From positions 1 through 64,000 of the forward strand of contig DCDG01000041.1 of the NCBI GenBank assembly GCA_002316315.1: DNA of 64,000 bases, in the 5' to 3' direction. The notes below the pieces were generated by a model. That model saw only the letters and a program-made list of their open reading frames with translations. It had not been told where the DNA came from and did no database searches. Shown piece after piece: positions 34,601-42,410 of this stretch; within the stretch, counting starts at the first letter, position 1; each line of letters starts with the position of its first letter. Origin of the DNA: Candidatus Aminicenantes bacterium UBA1061. Its GTDB lineage: Bacteria > Acidobacteriota > Aminicenantia > Aminicenantales > Saccharicenantaceae. The translations under genes and the position numbers were made by a program.

Positions 34601-34744
34601 AGCCAGAAGTACCCACAAGGGCCCTATGCCTGTTTTCATGTTTATGCCCTGGTCAAAATGGGTCAGAAGAGCCAGGCTGATCTTCTTCAAGAACTGCCCC
34701 GACTCCCCGAGGAGTTCAGGTCTGAACTTGAAAAACTACTATAA
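31688..34744 (+). CDS. Large DUF5107-TPR lipoprotein
   Basis: 1018 aa. A lipoprotein signal peptide ends in FTSAC with Cys31 as the lipidated residue. Residues about 55-400 match the DUF5107 family, a beta-rich domain seen beside glycoside hydrolases (VSILPEVGGKVWGAKDL, GPWTSGGIEFNFG, TRWTNPGPFHQSYYAWMNA). The rest, about 490-1018, is a long array of TPR-like helical repeats (AEALYLAGELFQNER-type; ALEKYLEAIQKEPQHVRAL). The longer frame starting at 31559 is rejected because ATG 31688 has TGGAG 7 bases upstream and starts a proper signal peptide. It probably faces the periplasm or cell surface and may bind or process carbohydrate. No catalytic residue can be named. Confidence 0.8.
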   Translation: MSGVLNEVRERSLLIRLVPVIVLLLMFTSACSRPNKTAYSIKKESIITYPFSDPDPIPVFARSSIWGAGAKIYPYFVFNGFSHESSPQEWTVIRLRNKYLEVSILPEVGGKVWGAKDLKTGREFIYTNKVLKFREIALRGPWTSGGIEFNFGVIGHSPATATPVDYHLEEWPDGSVACTVGNYDWPSRSRWEVTIVVYPDRAYFETRTRWTNPGPFHQSYYAWMNAAIPAAEDLHYVVPGLYHIGHDYSVPLDTWPIDRQGRDLAWYKNNAFNGSKSYFVVGQYDNFFGAYYLNSDAGYGHWSLYSDMPGKKIWIWDLSQAGEIWVNLLTDNDGQYSEPQAGRLFNQSDHGTFSPASSDHWPEIWFPYNGIGEMTGASPQAVLSLQKKGNAYQLGVYALEKLKDSLLVKEGNKEILNDTIRLNPTEKKFFELDNISEPEKLVIFLGKKIIHQNDQKEKSLSRPFNFHRPDGDSAETLYLAGELFQNEREPAMALEKYLEAIQKEPQHVRALSRLAELYLWRGEPEKALEYGQRALEISMYDPEANFIYGLALRTVNNATGAKEALGWAARRADYARPAYLQLAELALAEKDYILAQEYAERAGSYALDNPLPYELLATIQRLNGKKEEARNFIKRLLAIDPLNHLARYESYLLEHSKRHLQTFVSSIKNEFPHETYLELALHYLRIGQEENALELLQLSPPHPEILTWLAYLNRGRYRGQSQEFLEKAASASPYLVFPFREESIPVFEWAASQRPDCWKFRYYLGLIFWHKSRIEEARELFETLEEADYYPLFIARAYLNSDRKEKSYRDFKRANDLSPDAWRTWHHLINFELTNQLGQEALKHSLAGLERFPENIYLQSDTVKALLANHEFQSASELLDRMNVLPYEGASELHDLLVRTHLHLALDRMLEGNWEIAIKEIARSREYPLQLGTGRPFDPDERLQDYLEAICLEHLGQKEEARQKYIDIIKYSQKYPQGPYACFHVYALVKMGQKSQADLLQELPRLPEEFRSELEKLL

Positions 34745-34758
34745 GATAAGATCTGAAA

Positions 34759-36444
34759 TTATTTCCAGGGCTTATAATCCACCAGCTGCAAGGTGGAAGG
34801 TGCCTCCAGACGGTAAAAAGCGAAGTAATCTCCGGTTTCAGGCACCAGTTTGAACTTAAAATAACGAATCAAACCATAATCAGATTGCGGCTCCAGCAGG
34901 CAGGGAATCAGGTTGGCCGCCGGCTGAAAGCAGGAAACAAAAAAATCTCCCCTTTTTAACAGCAGGCTTTGTTCTTCTTTTTGTACTTCAATTTTTTCAG
35001 GCGCAAGGTAATCAGCTCTGGCCGGCACCAGATCAGTGATGTGGTAAGCAACTACTTTGACCGGCGTAGCTTTATCTATCATCTGAACCTTGATCCCATG
35101 GGCCAGAAGCACATCTATCACCTCATGCCGATTAGCGGGAATGATATAACCAATCGGCCGACTTACTGCCAGCCTCGATTCCACCCTGGGGAACCAGTTT
35201 TTCTCCACTCTGGTGACAACTTTTAAATCAGACGGGCCACGATAAGGACTGATGTCCTCAGCTGTCAAAAAATCACCAGCCTTTTTATCTACCTTCAGGA
35301 TTCCCCTGATCGGGGATTCAGAGCGATCGAAGGATTTAATAACCAGTTGAGGCTGTTTCGGGTCGCGGACATAATCCATTCTTAGATGAACCGGGTCGTC
35401 AGCCGCTCTAACCTCGGCTCTCTTTTGAAGGCTGGTCCTTGACTCCCGCACCAGGTTAAGCATCTCACCGGCCCGGTCAGCCACTATCTCCGCCAGAGCC
35501 CTGATTCCCTGATATTGCCAGTTGGTTCTGGCTTCCAGAGTTTCAAGATCATGTCGCGAGGCTCCTTCTTGAATAAAAGCTAAGGTTTCATAAATGCCCA
35601 GGCTGTTTCGGCCATCATTCAGGTCAGTTGTGCTGTAACGCCACATAAGTTCCCGTTCCTGTCCTGGAGTTATTCTGGCTCCAGATGAAGTATCAAGGCC
35701 GATATAATCACTAACCAGGTATTCGTGAAAGGTTATATTCTTTGATTGGAGCTTCCGCTCAATACCAGTCAGAATCACCTGGCGTGAATAATCCTGAAGC
35801 GATTGATTGATATTGAGGTTAGAAACACAGCCAACGGAAACACGATAATAATCATCACCTTTTTCGTGGATATCCATAGTGATTTCAGGCTCATACAGGT
35901 TAAAAACACGATGAATCGCCCGGGTACTTTCCCCTTCCAGTTTTACGTGGTCACGATTTAGATCAAGATCAATTTCATTTTGCCTGACATCATAAAAATT
36001 GCCGTAGGGATTAGCCTGCGGTATGACCAGCACATTAACCTTTTTAAGGAGAGGCTTTAAATCTCCAGCAGCCAGGTCCCTGATCAGACGAAGAGCCGCT
36101 TCCTTAGCCGATTGCTCATTGCCATGCTGGGAAGCTATATAAAGAATAGTTGGTTTCTGGCGATTCAGAGTCTGGGGCTCAACTGCCCCTTCCTGAGTCA
36201 GCAAACAAAGGTAAATATCTTTAGAAGGATAATTGTCAACCTCTTTTGTTCTCCCCACCAGCCTGACTTTCAGTACCTCTGATTGACTCTGCAGTCTGGA
36301 AAGAAACCTGGCAATATCTTCGTTCTGACTGTAGCTGGCGTATCTTACTTCCTCGGCCGGCGTTTTGATGTCAGCAGCTCCGGGTAAAGCAACCAGGTTC
36401 AAAACAAAAATAAAGCCAAAGATCACTTGCTTTTTAAAATTCAT
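34759..36444 (-). CDS. Secreted M14 family zinc carboxypeptidase
   Basis: 561 aa with a signal peptide (about 1-24). The M14 domain covers about 35-330. Zinc ligands are His107 and Glu110 (SQHGNEQ) and His193 (TMDIHEKG); DLDLNRDH at about 159-166 carries the substrate-binding Asn-Arg pair; Glu293 (FIQEG) is the probable catalytic base. A C-terminal region of about 200 residues is unassigned. The family removes C-terminal residues from peptides or cuts peptidoglycan stems. A GTG at 36459 is in frame but lies before the GGAGGG site; ATG 36444 is chosen. It follows the Ntn-hydrolase gene by 90 bases and converges on the DUF5107 gene. Confidence 0.87.
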   Translation of the reverse strand: MNFKKQVIFGFIFVLNLVALPGAADIKTPAEEVRYASYSQNEDIARFLSRLQSQSEVLKVRLVGRTKEVDNYPSKDIYLCLLTQEGAVEPQTLNRQKPTILYIASQHGNEQSAKEAALRLIRDLAAGDLKPLLKKVNVLVIPQANPYGNFYDVRQNEIDLDLNRDHVKLEGESTRAIHRVFNLYEPEITMDIHEKGDDYYRVSVGCVSNLNINQSLQDYSRQVILTGIERKLQSKNITFHEYLVSDYIGLDTSSGARITPGQERELMWRYSTTDLNDGRNSLGIYETLAFIQEGASRHDLETLEARTNWQYQGIRALAEIVADRAGEMLNLVRESRTSLQKRAEVRAADDPVHLRMDYVRDPKQPQLVIKSFDRSESPIRGILKVDKKAGDFLTAEDISPYRGPSDLKVVTRVEKNWFPRVESRLAVSRPIGYIIPANRHEVIDVLLAHGIKVQMIDKATPVKVVAYHITDLVPARADYLAPEKIEVQKEEQSLLLKRGDFFVSCFQPAANLIPCLLEPQSDYGLIRYFKFKLVPETGDYFAFYRLEAPSTLQLVDYKPWK

Positions 36445-36534
36445 GCTTGTTCCCTCCACTCATAATCATAATTTAGTTCGATTGTTCTCCCTGTTCGGGA
36501 CTGAAATCTTTCTGATAAATGTTAAGCCCACACT

Positions 36535-37782
36535 TCATTTTAAGTCAGAAAATTCCAGCAATAAAGATTGCCAGACAAAATCAACTATTTCTGCCTGAAA
36601 GCGAGCAACTTTCTCAGCCGGTTCCTTTTCCTTTTCCCAGAAAGCCAGTTGAGCAGCTGTCCTGTCCAGCACCTGATCTTCGATCCGCAGAATTTTAGTC
36701 AGCAATCCTTCCCCTCCATAAGTTCTCAAGCGGGTCACATTCAGATACTGAGGCATCCGCCCTCTTTTATCAGGATAGAGATACCTCACCAGCTGCCGGG
36801 AGTGAGCATTCAGCTGACAGGTCTCCTGGCCAGGAGCAGAAGCAGCCGCCGGGACCTGACCAGCATAAGGCCAGACAGGGATTGCTACCGAGGTGATCGG
36901 CTGGCCAAGAATAACCCACATGGTGGCCAGATCAGCTCGTGCCGGAGAAGGAGCCCCGGAGAAAGCAATAGCCGCTACCGAACTGTTACGATTTATAGTG
37001 TCATTAGTATTAATATACAACGGTCTGGCCGGATCTTCAGGCAAATTGACTGCCAGAGGATAAGAGTGAAGTTTTTCATTATTCAGGTCTCTGGCTGCTT
37101 GCTGCAGTATAAAACGGACATCCAGCTGGCCTGTAGCTTGAGCCATCTCAGCCAGATGTGACATTCTCTCTGCTCTGATGAATCCTCCACCTTCCAGATA
37201 ATCAGGCGAAGTGTAAGCAAAATTTGTTCTGACCAGATAGCCAAAAGGAGCAACTTTCTTATCGGCTGTATCAAAGCGGGTATAATATTCACTGGAAGTC
37301 TCAAAAAAGACAGCCCCTCCCTGGGCATCGATTACACCAAAATTAGCGGCCAGATCGTGCCGGCCTTTTTCCCGCTGCAACAGTTTTTCGACCTCGTCAA
37401 TCGTGGCGCATTCTCCCAGAGCCATCTTCATCAAGAGTCCATTATCGGCCCCGTCAAACTTCTTTTGGCTAAAAGCCAGGTCATCAGCCTGAGAATTGAC
37501 AATTGCCAGCCCCTTTTCATTTAACCCTCCCCAGATTTCCTGGCCAGAGGCATCAGTTGAATTGATCAGACCAATGAAGTTATATTTTTTACCATTGAAA
37601 TACATCAATTTATTCAGGACATTAGAAGCATCGCGATTTTTCCAGAGCAATGGTCGTCCACTGGCTGTCGCCCGGCCGGAAGCTACGATCAAGGTGCAGG
37701 CAGAAGCCCTCTCCCCGGCCGGCTGAATAACGAAAAGCACCAGCGACCAGAATAAAAAACATAAAGCCTTTGTTCTCCTCAT
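36535..37782 (-). CDS. Secreted C45/choloylglycine-like Ntn hydrolase
   Basis: 415 aa. The signal peptide ends in ASA and the next residue, Cys29, would become the new N-terminus and nucleophile of an N-terminal nucleophile hydrolase (CTLIVASGRAT, then LLWKNRD). WGGLNEKGLAIVNSQ is a further family-like segment. Such enzymes cleave linear amide bonds (acyl-amino acid, beta-alanyl or bile-acid amides); the substrate cannot be told. The first in-frame codon is a GTG at 37791, but AGGAG is placed 8 bases before ATG 37782, which is chosen. It is followed by an M14 carboxypeptidase on the same strand, fitting extracellular peptide or amide breakdown. Confidence 0.78.
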   Translation of the reverse strand: MRRTKALCFLFWSLVLFVIQPAGERASACTLIVASGRATASGRPLLWKNRDASNVLNKLMYFNGKKYNFIGLINSTDASGQEIWGGLNEKGLAIVNSQADDLAFSQKKFDGADNGLLMKMALGECATIDEVEKLLQREKGRHDLAANFGVIDAQGGAVFFETSSEYYTRFDTADKKVAPFGYLVRTNFAYTSPDYLEGGGFIRAERMSHLAEMAQATGQLDVRFILQQAARDLNNEKLHSYPLAVNLPEDPARPLYINTNDTINRNSSVAAIAFSGAPSPARADLATMWVILGQPITSVAIPVWPYAGQVPAAASAPGQETCQLNAHSRQLVRYLYPDKRGRMPQYLNVTRLRTYGGEGLLTKILRIEDQVLDRTAAQLAFWEKEKEPAEKVARFQAEIVDFVWQSLLLEFSDLK

Positions 37783-38023
37783 AGCACTCACTCCTGATTT
37801 TTTGAAATCATGATAACATGATTGGCAGGGTCAGAGCCAGAAAAAGAAAAATACCGAGGTCCGGTCTTATTTCTGCCGGTTAGAAGAATCCTTTTGAGGA
37901 GAATTTCTGAAAGAGATATATCCAACGTCAGATTTTTCTATCTGCCTGAAGCCAGAAGCGACTAGTATACGAAACCTGTGCTTTAAGGGGCTACAGGCCA
38001 GCCTCTGGCCAGCAGTACCTGCC

Positions 38024-40117
38024 TTATTCTTCTTCTGGTCTTATCCGCCCTTCTTTTACTGCCTCGGCAATAATTTTCTGCTGGAGTTGAGCAGGAACTT
38101 CTTCATAATGAGAAAATTCCATCAAAAAAGACCCGCGGCCACCGGTAATGGAAGTTAGCGTTGGCTCAAAATCCAGCATTTCCGACATTGGCACCTGAGC
38201 CTTTAAAATCCTCATATTTCCTTTTTGCTCCATACCCTGAACTTTTCCACGACGGCCGTTCAAAGCTCCCATAATATCACCCATATAGGCTTCCGGAGTA
38301 TAGATTTCAACATTCATAATGGGCTCGAGGATGGTCGGTCTGGCTTCTTTCATGGCTTTTTTAAAAGCCATGGAGGCCGCAATTTTAAAGGCAATATCGG
38401 AGGAGTCAACCTCATGGTAGGACCCATCATAGAGAATAACCTTAAAATCTACTACCGGATAGCCAGCCAGGACTCCCTTCTTTCTGGACTCCTGAATTCC
38501 TTTTTCAATTGAAGGAATATAGTTTTTGGGAATTGCTCCACCGAAAATCTTATCTTCAAATTCAAAATCCTTACCACGCGGCAAAGGCTCCATTTTAATC
38601 TTGACATCCCCATACTGCCCGCGTCCACCCGTCTGCTTTTTATACTTGCCCTGAACATCTGATCTCCCCTTAATCGTTTCTCGATAAGGAATTTTAGGCG
38701 GCTTCAGCTCGACATCCACATTGTAGCGTTTTTTTAATTTTTCCGTCACGATCCTGACATGCAATTCACCATTACCCGAAATCAGCAGTTGATTGGTTTC
38801 AGGATCTCTTTCTATCCTGATGGTTGGATCTTCTTCTGTTATCCGGTGAGTGGCCTGTGATATTTTATCCTCATCAGCTCTGGTTTTAGGCTCAATAGCA
38901 AAAGAAATAGAAGGCTCGGGAAACTTAATCGGCTCAAATTCAATATCTGCACCCTTAGCGCACAAGGTATCGCCAGTTAACGTCACTTTGAGCTTGGCAG
39001 TAGCCACAATATCGCCGGCCTTAGCCTGGCCAGCTGGAATTTGCTCTTTACCCTGTAGATAAAATAGCCCACCCAATTTTTCTTCAGTCTCTTTATTCGG
39101 ATTATATACGGTCGCATCTGAACTGACTTTGCCGGAAAAGATTCTCATCAAAGTAATACGACCGGTATAAGGATCCGATAACGTCTTAAAGACCAGAGCC
39201 GCCAGTGGTCCTTCCGGTGACAAATTCAATTCTCCTTCCTGACCATTAATCCTGGCTTTTATTTTGCCTTTGTCGAGCGGGCAGGGCAGATAATCAACCA
39301 ATCCATCCATAATAAGCTGGGTCCCGATATTGGTCAGGGCAGAGACGGCGAAAATTGGAAAAAGCTGTTGCTGGAAGACACTTTTCTTCAATCCCAGGAC
39401 GAGCTCTTCATGACTTAGTTCTCCTTGTTCAAAATATTTTTCCATTAACTGTTCGTCGCTCTCGGCCACTGTTTCCAGCAGCTGGGTATACCGCTTTTGT
39501 GCTTCAGCTCGAAGTTCAGCTGGAATCTCACTTTCTTTAAACTGACCACTTTCATCTTTTTCAAAGAGGTAAGCCTTCTGCTGCAACAGATCTATAACCC
39601 CGCTAAAATTCTTTTCTTCTCCAATTGGAATTTGCACCGGGATAGCCTGACGGCCAAAAAATTGCTGAATTTGTTCTACTGTTCGATTAAAACTCGAATT
39701 TTCGCGATCTAGTTTATTAATAGCTATAATCCTGGGAAGTTTCAATTCTTCCAGCATTTCCCAGACCTTTTCAGTGCCGACCTCAACACCGGCCACACCG
39801 CAGACCACCAGCAAAGCTGAATCTACTGCCCTTAAACTGGCTCGCGTATCCCACAGAAAACTGGAATAGCCAGGTGTGTCAATAATATTGATTTTGTGAT
39901 CTTTCCATTCCACAAAGCAGGGGGTAGAATTTATGGAAATCTTCCGCTCTATCTCTTCTGGGTCATAATCAGAAATTGTGTTACCCTTATCTACTTTGGT
40001 CAGCCGGCTGGTCACCCCGGCTTCAAAGAGCATGGCTGCGGTCAGAGATGTTTTACCGGAAGATCCATGTCCGATGATAGCTACATTTCTTAGCTGTTCC
40101 GGGCTATAATCCTTCAT
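38024..40117 (-). CDS. EF-G2-like translational GTPase
   Basis: 697 aa with all five EF-G domains. G1 is GHGSSGKT (16-23), G3 is DTPGY (80-84) and G4 NKLD (134-137). In canonical EF-G, G3 is D-x-P-G-H; the His that activates water is replaced by Tyr84 here, as in FusA2/EF-G-2 paralogues. C-terminal EF-G domains IV and V are present (GRGQYGDVKIKMEPL; GALNGRRGKVQGMEQKG). Such paralogues are thought to act under special conditions and may hydrolyse GTP poorly. The frame extends to 40177, but ATG 40117 with GGGAGG is chosen. Own promoter upstream. Confidence 0.9.
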   Translation of the reverse strand: MKDYSPEQLRNVAIIGHGSSGKTSLTAAMLFEAGVTSRLTKVDKGNTISDYDPEEIERKISINSTPCFVEWKDHKINIIDTPGYSSFLWDTRASLRAVDSALLVVCGVAGVEVGTEKVWEMLEELKLPRIIAINKLDRENSSFNRTVEQIQQFFGRQAIPVQIPIGEEKNFSGVIDLLQQKAYLFEKDESGQFKESEIPAELRAEAQKRYTQLLETVAESDEQLMEKYFEQGELSHEELVLGLKKSVFQQQLFPIFAVSALTNIGTQLIMDGLVDYLPCPLDKGKIKARINGQEGELNLSPEGPLAALVFKTLSDPYTGRITLMRIFSGKVSSDATVYNPNKETEEKLGGLFYLQGKEQIPAGQAKAGDIVATAKLKVTLTGDTLCAKGADIEFEPIKFPEPSISFAIEPKTRADEDKISQATHRITEEDPTIRIERDPETNQLLISGNGELHVRIVTEKLKKRYNVDVELKPPKIPYRETIKGRSDVQGKYKKQTGGRGQYGDVKIKMEPLPRGKDFEFEDKIFGGAIPKNYIPSIEKGIQESRKKGVLAGYPVVDFKVILYDGSYHEVDSSDIAFKIAASMAFKKAMKEARPTILEPIMNVEIYTPEAYMGDIMGALNGRRGKVQGMEQKGNMRILKAQVPMSEMLDFEPTLTSITGGRGSFLMEFSHYEEVPAQLQQKIIAEAVKEGRIRPEEE

Positions 40118-40179
40118 CCTAGTTCCTCCCGTGATTGGCTTTCCGAGCTCAAGAAGCAATTCTTGGCTTTCAGGCATAT

Positions 40180-40208
40180 ATAATAATAAAAATAGCTCGG
40201 AGACTCAA
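40180..40208 (-). promoter_or_regulatory. Promoter of the EF-G2-like gene
   Basis: On the minus strand, TTGAGT (40208-40203), a 17-base spacer and TATTAT (40185-40180), 62 bases before the ATG. It separates this gene from the rluD-lgt-lspA-ileS unit upstream. Confidence 0.5.
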
Positions 40209-40221
40209 GGATGGCGGTCGA

Positions 40222-41145
40222 TTATTTTTCCTGTTCTTCCCTTTCCAGTCTGGACTGCAGAGCAGGAGGCAAAGGACTTTCAAATGTTACCTGCTCGTTG
40301 CTAACTGGATGACTGAACGATAGCCTAAAGGCATGAAGAAATAGGCGGCCCTCTTGTTTTCGCCTGTTCCCTTCAGGCTGACCATAGCGGCTGTCACCAA
40401 CCAGAGGATGGCCGATGGCAGCCAGATGAACCCTAATTTGATGAGTTCTGCCGGTCAAAGGATTCAGGGCTAAAAAAGTCGAATGATGGAATTGCCGGAG
40501 GACTTCATATCTGGTTAAAGCTACCCGGGGCTTGTTGCTTTTAACTGACATTTTTTGCCGCTTAAACGGATGACGCCCAACTGGCAGGGAAATTATCCCC
40601 TCTTTTTCTTTAAACCGCCCTCTGGCCAGACCTAAATAGGTTTTTTTAACCGTTCGATCCTCAAATTGCTGCCTTAAGGAATTATAAGCAATCTGAGTTC
40701 TGGCCACGACCATCAAGCCAGAAGTTTCTTTATCGAGGCGATGAACAATACCTGGTCTCAGCGGAGAGCCAACCATCTTGATCTCAGGATAGTAAAAAAT
40801 AAGGCCATTAACCAGCGTTCTGCCAGTCAGGCCAGCTCCCGGATGGACCACCAGACCAGCCGGTTTATCTATAACCAGAATCTGTTCATCCTCATAAACG
40901 ACCTTAAGTTCGATCGGCTGTGGTTGAAGCTGGCTGATGGGGGCCTTTTCTTCAAATAAGACTTCTACCACTTCCCCCGCCTTTAACTTCTGCCCTGACC
41001 GGGCAAGCAAGCCGTTGACCTTTACCTGGCCATCTTTGATAGCGGTCTGAATTCTGGATCGACTGAGCTCGGGTATTTTCTCCTTAAGAAAAAGATCTAA
41101 TCTCTTTATTTCACCAGGAGTGACCTGAAATCTAGATTTGATCAT
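40222..41145 (-). CDS. rluD: RluA/RluD family 23S rRNA pseudouridine synthase
   Basis: 307 aa. An S4 RNA-binding domain at the N-terminus (SRSRIQTAIKDGQVKVNG) and the pseudouridine synthase domain with the catalytic Asp in HRLDKETSGLMVVART. TGRTHQIRVHLAAIGHPLVGD is also typical. It isomerises uridines in 23S rRNA helix 69 if a true RluD; RluC or RluA-like specificity cannot be excluded, so the symbol is tentative. The start overlaps the end of lgt by 14 bases. The gene is the last of the ileS-lspA-lgt row. Confidence 0.9.
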   Translation of the reverse strand: MIKSRFQVTPGEIKRLDLFLKEKIPELSRSRIQTAIKDGQVKVNGLLARSGQKLKAGEVVEVLFEEKAPISQLQPQPIELKVVYEDEQILVIDKPAGLVVHPGAGLTGRTLVNGLIFYYPEIKMVGSPLRPGIVHRLDKETSGLMVVARTQIAYNSLRQQFEDRTVKKTYLGLARGRFKEKEGIISLPVGRHPFKRQKMSVKSNKPRVALTRYEVLRQFHHSTFLALNPLTGRTHQIRVHLAAIGHPLVGDSRYGQPEGNRRKQEGRLFLHAFRLSFSHPVSNEQVTFESPLPPALQSRLEREEQEK

Positions 41146-41935
41146 TCTTTCTCTGTTTTAAAATAAGATACAAAGCCAGCCCCGCCGCCAGACCGATCAG
41201 GCAATAAAGCTGCGATAACGACAGGCTGGTCAGAGCACTTTCGCCGAGTATAAGATAAGTGCCGGGGTCATGATCTCCACGAAAATATTCTGTAAAAAAC
41301 CGGATGACAGAATAATTCATAATATAAAAGCAAAAGACCTGACCGTTGAATTTTTTCTTTTTGTAGATAGCTAGCAAGACCAGAAAATTTAAAAAATTTA
41401 AAATAGCCTCATAGAGCTGAACTGGATGCAAGGGCACATTAAGAGGAATACCAGTTAGCTCATGGGCATAAGTGTTTTTAAAAACTGTCCCCCAGGGCAG
41501 CGAGCAAGCCCGGCCATAACAACATCCAGCTGAAAAACAACCCAGTCGGCCAAAGCCATGTCCCAGAGCGATAGCCGGAGCAATAAGGTCAGACACCGGC
41601 CAGAGAGAAATCTTTTTTTTCCTGAAATAAAGAATGGCAAAAATCACTCCAAAAGTCAGGCCACCCTGAAAGACGCCGCCCGAGCGGGCCAGGCTGATAA
41701 GTTCTGACGGATTATGGATATAGAAAGAGAAATGACCGAAAAGAAGAAACAGCTTGGCTCCGATCAACGAGACCAGAATTATCCAGAAGGCAGCATCAAT
41801 CAGCTGGTTAGGATCGAAACCGGCTTTCTTCCCCTGAACATAGACAAACCACAGCCCGGCTGCCACTCCTAAAGCCATAAAAAAACCATAGGTATGGATG
41901 GTCAGTGGCCCGATTTTAAGCAGGATGGGATACAC
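41132..41935 (-). CDS. lgt: Prolipoprotein diacylglyceryl transferase
   Basis: 267 aa with about seven membrane helices. Adds diacylglycerol to the lipobox cysteine of prolipoproteins. The signature GHGFGRLGCFSAGCCYGRA is present, as is the N-terminal HTYGFFMALGV. The start is a GTG with AGGAG 8 bases upstream and lies within the end of lspA (20-base overlap). It makes a lipoprotein-processing pair with lspA, fitting the lipoprotein-type signals elsewhere in the window. Confidence 0.95.
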   Translation of the reverse strand: MYPILLKIGPLTIHTYGFFMALGVAAGLWFVYVQGKKAGFDPNQLIDAAFWIILVSLIGAKLFLLFGHFSFYIHNPSELISLARSGGVFQGGLTFGVIFAILYFRKKKISLWPVSDLIAPAIALGHGFGRLGCFSAGCCYGRACSLPWGTVFKNTYAHELTGIPLNVPLHPVQLYEAILNFLNFLVLLAIYKKKKFNGQVFCFYIMNYSVIRFFTEYFRGDHDPGTYLILGESALTSLSLSQLYCLIGLAAGLALYLILKQRKNDQI

Positions 41936-42410
41936 GCCCTTTACTCCTTAAGAGATCGAACAATAAGAGAATAACGCCGACCGTGATGCAACTATCGGCC
42001 AGATTAAAAAACGGCCAGTGATAATTACCAACATAAAAGTCAAGAAAATCAATAACATAGCCACGAAAAAGGCGGTCCAGGATATTACCAACCGCCCCGC
42101 TGATAATTAAAGAAAGTGACAGACGCGAAAGAACCATCTCAGCCGGGGTCTTAAAGAAATAATAAGCCACCACCCCCAGGGCCAGGATAGCCCCGAGATT
42201 AAGCAGAATCCTGGCTGCAGGATACTGACTGTTATTCAGAAAACCAAAAATTGCGCCCCGATTGTGGACCCTGGTTAAATTAAAAAAACCGGGGATGACT
42301 GTCACCACCTGGTAAAGAGAAATAGATCTGGCTACCAGATATTTGCTAACCTGATCCAGTACAATCCAGACTATGATGAACAGATAATAGAAATGATTTT
42401 TTAACTTCAT
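41916..42410 (-). CDS. lspA: Lipoprotein signal peptidase (SPase II)
   Basis: 164 aa with four membrane helices. The two catalytic aspartates are in GNILDRL and FNLADSCI, the family's conserved motifs, and the N-terminal D-Q-x-(S/T)-K segment is seen as LDQVSKYLV. The start overlaps the ileS stop by 4 bases (ATGA), an arrangement common for ileS-lspA. Confidence 0.95.
   Translation of the reverse strand: MKLKNHFYYLFIIVWIVLDQVSKYLVARSISLYQVVTVIPGFFNLTRVHNRGAIFGFLNNSQYPAARILLNLGAILALGVVAYYFFKTPAEMVLSRLSLSLIISGAVGNILDRLFRGYVIDFLDFYVGNYHWPFFNLADSCITVGVILLLFDLLRSKGRVSHPA

Noticed and set aside
37996..38010. GGCCAG/CTGGCC hairpin 14 bases after the EF-G2-like stop
   Set aside because: Short stem and no T-run follow in the direction of transcription, so it is not a convincing terminator.
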